The notes below the pieces were generated by a model, which made no database searches, had not been told where the DNA came from, and saw only the letters and a list, made by a program, of their open reading frames with translations. From positions 124,001 through 188,000 of the forward strand of contig NZ_SOCR01000011.1 of the NCBI RefSeq assembly GCF_004364335.1: a DNA stretch of 64,000 nucleotides, in the 5' to 3' direction. The translations under genes and the position numbers were made by a program. Positions 60,605 to 64,000 of this stretch are shown here, one piece after another. The stretch's first letter is position 1, and the number at the start of each line of letters is the position of its first letter. Origin of the DNA: Pseudomonas graminis (GTDB lineage Bacteria; Pseudomonadota; Gammaproteobacteria; Pseudomonadales; Pseudomonadaceae).

Positions 60605-61569
60605 GGTTTCTCCTCCTGTTTTGCCGCCGGCGCCGGTGGGACCGGCACGCTGTCGGCGGAGGGGTTGATCGGATGCTCGCGCAGGAATTCAGCCGCCACC
60701 ACAGTGGGACTTTCATGGTCGACGTCGATGCGCGCGTTCAGCGTACGCATGGTCTGGTTATCCAGCAGCGCGGCGAGCGGTTTGAGCAAATCGGCCAGTT
60801 CCGGGTGCTTGTCCAGGTACTCTTTGCGAATGACTGGCGCAGCGGTGTAGTCCGGGAAGTAATGTTTGTCGTCCGCCAGCACCTTGAGTTTGAACGCGTT
60901 CAAGCGGCCGTCGGTGGTGTAGACGAGGCCCGCAAAAACCTGCCCGTTGCGCAGCGCGGTGTAGACCAGACCGGCGTCCATCTGACGGGTGTTTTCACGC
61001 CCCAGGTTCATGCCGTAATGCTTGACCATGCCCACCAGACCGTCGGAACGGTTAGCGAACTCGGTGTCCAGCGCAACGATGTGGCCCTTGTCGGCTTCAG
61101 CCTTGAGCACCGTGGTCAGGTCAGACATGTTATTGACCTGGGGATACTGCTGCGCAATTTTGTCCGGCAGCGCCAGCGCGTAGGTGTTGTTGAACTTGGA
61201 CGGCGACAGCCAGACCAGGCCCTTCTTGGCGTCCAGTTCCTTGACGCGCTGATAGGTCTGCTCGCTGTCGAGTTTCTCGTCGACATGGTTGTAGGCCACC
61301 AGCGATACGCCGGTGTATTCCCACAGCAAATCCAGCTGGCCGCTTTCCTGGGCACTGCGCGCCAGGTTACTGCCAAGGCCGCCGGTGATCTGGACCTGAT
61401 AGCCCTTGTCGCGCAGGTATTGCGCGGTCAGTTCGGCCAGCATGGTCTGCTCGGTGAACACCCGCGCGCCGATGCGCAGCACGGGCATTTCAGCCGGTGC
61501 ATCCGCGGCCTGGGCGAATCCGGACAGCAACATCCCGACGCCCATGATCAATGTGCATAACTTCTTCAT
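60601..61569 (-). CDS. Osmoprotectant ABC transporter substrate-binding protein (OpuCC/YehZ type)
   Basis: A 322-residue OpuAC-family binding protein with signal peptide (MKKLCTLIMGVGMLLSGFAQA, cleaved near residue 21) and the family segments VFTEQTMLAELTAQYL, GLGSNLARSAQESGQLDLLW and EYTGVSLVAY. The aromatic residues of the quaternary-amine cage (Tyr/Trp in these segments) are plausible ligands for betaine, choline or carnitine. It has a C-terminal Pro/Ala-rich tail. The start lies 28 bp after the upstream permease gene. Confidence 0.92.
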   Translation of the reverse strand: MKKLCTLIMGVGMLLSGFAQAADAPAEMPVLRIGARVFTEQTMLAELTAQYLRDKGYQVQITGGLGSNLARSAQESGQLDLLWEYTGVSLVAYNHVDEKLDSEQTYQRVKELDAKKGLVWLSPSKFNNTYALALPDKIAQQYPQVNNMSDLTTVLKAEADKGHIVALDTEFANRSDGLVGMVKHYGMNLGRENTRQMDAGLVYTALRNGQVFAGLVYTTDGRLNAFKLKVLADDKHYFPDYTAAPVIRKEYLDKHPELADLLKPLAALLDNQTMRTLNARIDVDHESPTVVAAEFLREHPINPSADSVPVPPAPAAKQEEKP

Positions 61570-61597
61570 ACCAATTCCTTTCTCAGCGGGGCTCGAC

Positions 61598-62311
61598 TTA
61601 TCGAGCCAGGCCGCGTTCCAGCCAGAGACGGCTTGCCAGGGTCACGGCGCCATCGAGCAACAACGCCAGCAACGCGGTACACGCGGCGCCCAGCACCAGT
61701 TGCGGCTGATTGTTCAGGGCGATGCCGGGGAAAATCAGGCTGCCCAGGCTGTTCGCGCCAATGAGGAACGCCAGTGGCGCGGTCCCGACGTTGATCGCCA
61801 GCGCCACGCGCACACCGCCGATGATGATCGGCACGGCATTGGGCAGCTCGACACGCCACAGCACCTGACGCGGTGTCATGCCGATGCCGCGCGCGGCTTC
61901 TTTGAGGGATCCCTGAACGTTTTTCAGGCCTTCGTAGGTGTTGCGAACGATGGGCAACAGCGAAGCGAGGAACAAAGCGAAGATCGCCGGACCGCTGCCG
62001 ATGCCCAGGATACCCAGAGCGATGGCCAGTACGGCGAGAGGAGGAACGGTGTTACCGATATTGAAGATCTGCATGAAGCGTTCGGCGCGGCCAACCATGT
62101 TCGGTCGGCTAAGGACAATGCCGGTCGGGATCCCGACTACCAGTGCCGCCAGCATCGAAGCCAGCACAAGCCAGACGTGGGCTTGCAGATAAAACAGCAG
62201 ATCATCCTGATATTGCCTGATGGTACTGATGCCGATCCATTGGACCAGCAGGGCCAGGAGTGCAATGACAATCACACCTCCCAACAGCCCCTTGCCATAG
62301 CGATTTGCCAC
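61598..62311 (-). CDS. Osmoprotectant ABC transporter permease (OpuCD/YehW type)
   Basis: A 237-residue permease with an N-terminal helix (LLGGVIVIALLALLVQWIGI), further helices and the docking motif (VQGSLKEAARGIGMTPRQVLWRVELPNAVPII, about residues 133-164). It is the first gene of the operon. With the other three genes it imports quaternary-amine osmoprotectants. The operon order permease-SBP-permease-ATPase is a permutation of the E. coli yehZYXW order. Confidence 0.9.
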   Translation of the reverse strand: MANRYGKGLLGGVIVIALLALLVQWIGISTIRQYQDDLLFYLQAHVWLVLASMLAALVVGIPTGIVLSRPNMVGRAERFMQIFNIGNTVPPLAVLAIALGILGIGSGPAIFALFLASLLPIVRNTYEGLKNVQGSLKEAARGIGMTPRQVLWRVELPNAVPIIIGGVRVALAINVGTAPLAFLIGANSLGSLIFPGIALNNQPQLVLGAACTALLALLLDGAVTLASRLWLERGLAR

Positions 62312-62645
62312 GGGCGGACTCCTTATTTCAGTCGGCGAACGTCTGGCGTGGAACCGGCCTTTTCAGGCAGCACGCGAACGTTCGCGAAGAGCAGCGGGTG
62401 GGTCGCCGGAAAGGTGGATACCTCGGCGAAAACACAAGCCATGAGCGCAGCTTCGTCAAGCTAACTTGCTGATTTTGCAACCCTTGGCGTCTTGCGATAC
62501 CTGGGAATGGACGTCTCCTTAACCGCAAAGGTTCCCACGTGCGATGGTATCTGGCCACCCCTTATTGACTGAACGGTTCGGTTATTGCTCTGGTTTGGGC
62601 TATAATCGCCGCCCTTTTTTTGAATCACCTCTCGGGCGATTTCCC
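62312..62645. promoter_or_regulatory. Divergent opuC-type operon / prfC intergenic region
   Basis: 334 bp. On the prfC side there is a perfect TATAAT at 62601-62606, 40 bp before the prfC start, without a good -35 at 17 bp (TCGGTT only). Nothing else was recognised, apart from AT-rich stretches near 62455-62475 that may belong to the leftward promoter. Confidence 0.5.
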
Positions 62646-64000
62646 ATGACCAGACAGGCCGCCGAAGTCGCGAAACGCCGCACTTTCGCCATTATTTCCC
62701 ACCCCGATGCGGGTAAGACCACCATCACTGAAAAGCTGCTGCTGATGGGCAAGGCCATTGCCGTCGCCGGTACGGTGAAGTCGCGTAAATCCGACCGTCA
62801 CGCCACGTCCGACTGGATGGAAATGGAGAAGCAGCGCGGCATTTCCATCACCACCTCGGTCATGCAGTTTCCGTATCGCGATCACATGATCAACCTGCTC
62901 GACACCCCGGGCCACGAAGACTTCTCCGAAGACACCTACCGCACGTTGACCGCCGTCGACTCGGCGCTGATGGTGCTCGACGGCGGTAAAGGCGTTGAGC
63001 CCCGCACCATCGCGCTGATGGATGTATGCCGCCTGCGCGACACGCCGATCGTGAGCTTCATCAACAAACTCGACCGCGACATTCGCGACCCGATCGAGCT
63101 GCTGGACGAGATCGAAGCGGTCCTGAAGATCAAGGCTGCGCCCATCACCTGGCCGATCGGTTGCTATCGCGATTTCAAGGGCGTGTATCACCTCGCCGAC
63201 GACTACATCATCGTCTACACCGCTGGTCACGGGCATGAGCGCACCGATGTGAAAATCATCGAGAAGCTCGACTCCGACGAAGCCCGCGCTCACCTGGGTG
63301 ATGAGTACGATCGCTTTGTCGATCAGCTGGAGCTGGTGCAAGGCGCCTGTCATGAATTCAACCAGCAGGAATTCCTGGACGGCCAGCTGACACCGGTGTT
63401 CTTCGGTACCGCGCTCGGCAACTTTGGTGTGGACCACGTGCTCGATGCGGTCGTGGACTGGGCGCCGAAGCCGCTGGCACGCGTTGCCAACGAGCGCACG
63501 GTCGAGCCGGTCGAGGAGAAATTCGCAGGTTTTGTGTTCAAGATTCAGGCGAACATGGACCCGAAACACCGCGACCGCATCGCGTTCATGCGCATCTGTT
63601 CGGGCAAGTACGACAAGGGCATGAAGATGCGCCATGTGCGCACTGGCAAGGACGTGCGCATCGGCGACGCGCTGACGTTCTTCTCCAGCGAGCGTGAGCA
63701 ACTGGAAGAAGCCTACGCGGGCGACATCATCGGCCTGCACAACCACGGCACGATTCAGATCGGCGATACCTTCAGCGAAGGCGAAGCCCTGAGCTTCACC
63801 GGCATTCCGCACTTCGCCCCGGAGCTGTTCCGCCGCGTGCGCCTGAAGGATCCGCTGAAATCCAAGCAGCTGCGTCAGGGTCTGCAGCAACTGGCCGAGG
63901 AAGGCGCCACTCAGGTGTTCTTCCCGCAGCGCAGCAACGACATCATCCTCGGCGCCGTCGGTGTGCTGCAGTTCGATGTGGTCGCCAGCCGCTTGAAGGA
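62646..64000 (+). CDS. prfC: Peptide chain release factor 3 (N-terminal 451 codons)
   Basis: The frame is open from ATG 62646 to the window edge; about 75 residues of the usual 527 are missing. RF3 is a translational GTPase that recycles RF1/RF2 from the ribosome after termination. G motifs: P-loop SHPDAGKTT (residues 18-26), switch region RGISITTSV, DTPGHEDFSEDTYRTL (G3) and NKLDRD (G4). Domain II and part of domain III follow. It is the only gene of the right end and is divergent from the osmoprotectant operon. Confidence 0.96.
   Translation, partial: MTRQAAEVAKRRTFAIISHPDAGKTTITEKLLLMGKAIAVAGTVKSRKSDRHATSDWMEMEKQRGISITTSVMQFPYRDHMINLLDTPGHEDFSEDTYRTLTAVDSALMVLDGGKGVEPRTIALMDVCRLRDTPIVSFINKLDRDIRDPIELLDEIEAVLKIKAAPITWPIGCYRDFKGVYHLADDYIIVYTAGHGHERTDVKIIEKLDSDEARAHLGDEYDRFVDQLELVQGACHEFNQQEFLDGQLTPVFFGTALGNFGVDHVLDAVVDWAPKPLARVANERTVEPVEEKFAGFVFKIQANMDPKHRDRIAFMRICSGKYDKGMKMRHVRTGKDVRIGDALTFFSSEREQLEEAYAGDIIGLHNHGTIQIGDTFSEGEALSFTGIPHFAPELFRRVRLKDPLKSKQLRQGLQQLAEEGATQVFFPQRSNDIILGAVGVLQFDVVASRLK

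Overview
The window is a chromosomal segment of a Pseudomonas, most likely of the P. syringae / P. fluorescens side of the genus. The basis is high-GC coding sequence, gene order mreB / gatCAB / roxRS / dpp / piu / speC that I remember as conserved with P. aeruginosa, and many copies of the GTAGGAGC...GCTCCTAC intergenic REP palindrome typical of these species. All genus and synteny statements are from memory; no database was searched.

Layout. 1-5172: start of mreB (leftward), then gatC-gatA-gatB (tRNA amidotransferase), an RlpA-like lipoprotein and a CaCA-family exchanger. 5289-8055: an AEC permease and a Tat-exported PhoD-type phosphatase. 8370-16596: the fructose PTS operon fruB-fruK-fruA, divergent from the regulator gene fruR/cra, followed by a TatD-family hydrolase and a small membrane protein. 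16617-17447: a tandem REP array with a two-level period (131 and 45 bp). 17469-21491: galactarate/glucarate catabolism (garD, MFS permease, kdgD). 22159-23512: an orphan type VI secretion module of hcp, a Tlde1-like (L,D-transpeptidase-related) effector and a small membrane protein that is probably its immunity protein. It separates the sugar-acid genes from a FadR-type GntR regulator (23577-24335). 24447-29023: an SbmA/YddA-like ABC exporter, the RoxS-RoxR redox two-component system and a SIMPL-domain periplasmic protein.

29274-31442 encodes a 722-residue protein with an N-terminal HExxH zincin-like motif joined to a HET-C-like region. 31555-44204 is the di/tripeptide import locus: four DppA-type binding proteins, an OprD-family porin and the DppBCDF translocator. 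44437-about 45840 is an IS110-family element whose left end abuts a REP; its 5' non-coding region folds on paper into three hairpins like an IS110 bridge RNA, and the middle loop carries a copy of the adjoining REP sequence. 45850-52480 is a Fur-type iron locus (piuB, piuA, piuC, SEL1-repeat protein).

52739-57073 is a lower-GC island with alpha-xenorhabdolysin-type toxin genes: xaxA and xaxB homologues, a second xaxA-like gene in which the hydrophobic segment is lost, and an unrecognised helical protein in the place of a second B. 57127-62311: speC (ornithine decarboxylase) and a four-gene OpuC/Yeh-type osmoprotectant ABC transporter. 62646 to the end: the first 451 codons of prfC (RF3).

The conserved backbone is interrupted by several conflict-related cargo genes (Hcp/Tlde1 module, HEXXH/HET-C protein, Xax cluster, IS110). 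The most unusual items are the duplicated Xax cluster, the IS110 element with a guide-like RNA matched to its REP target, the zincin/HET-C fusion and the higher-order REP array.
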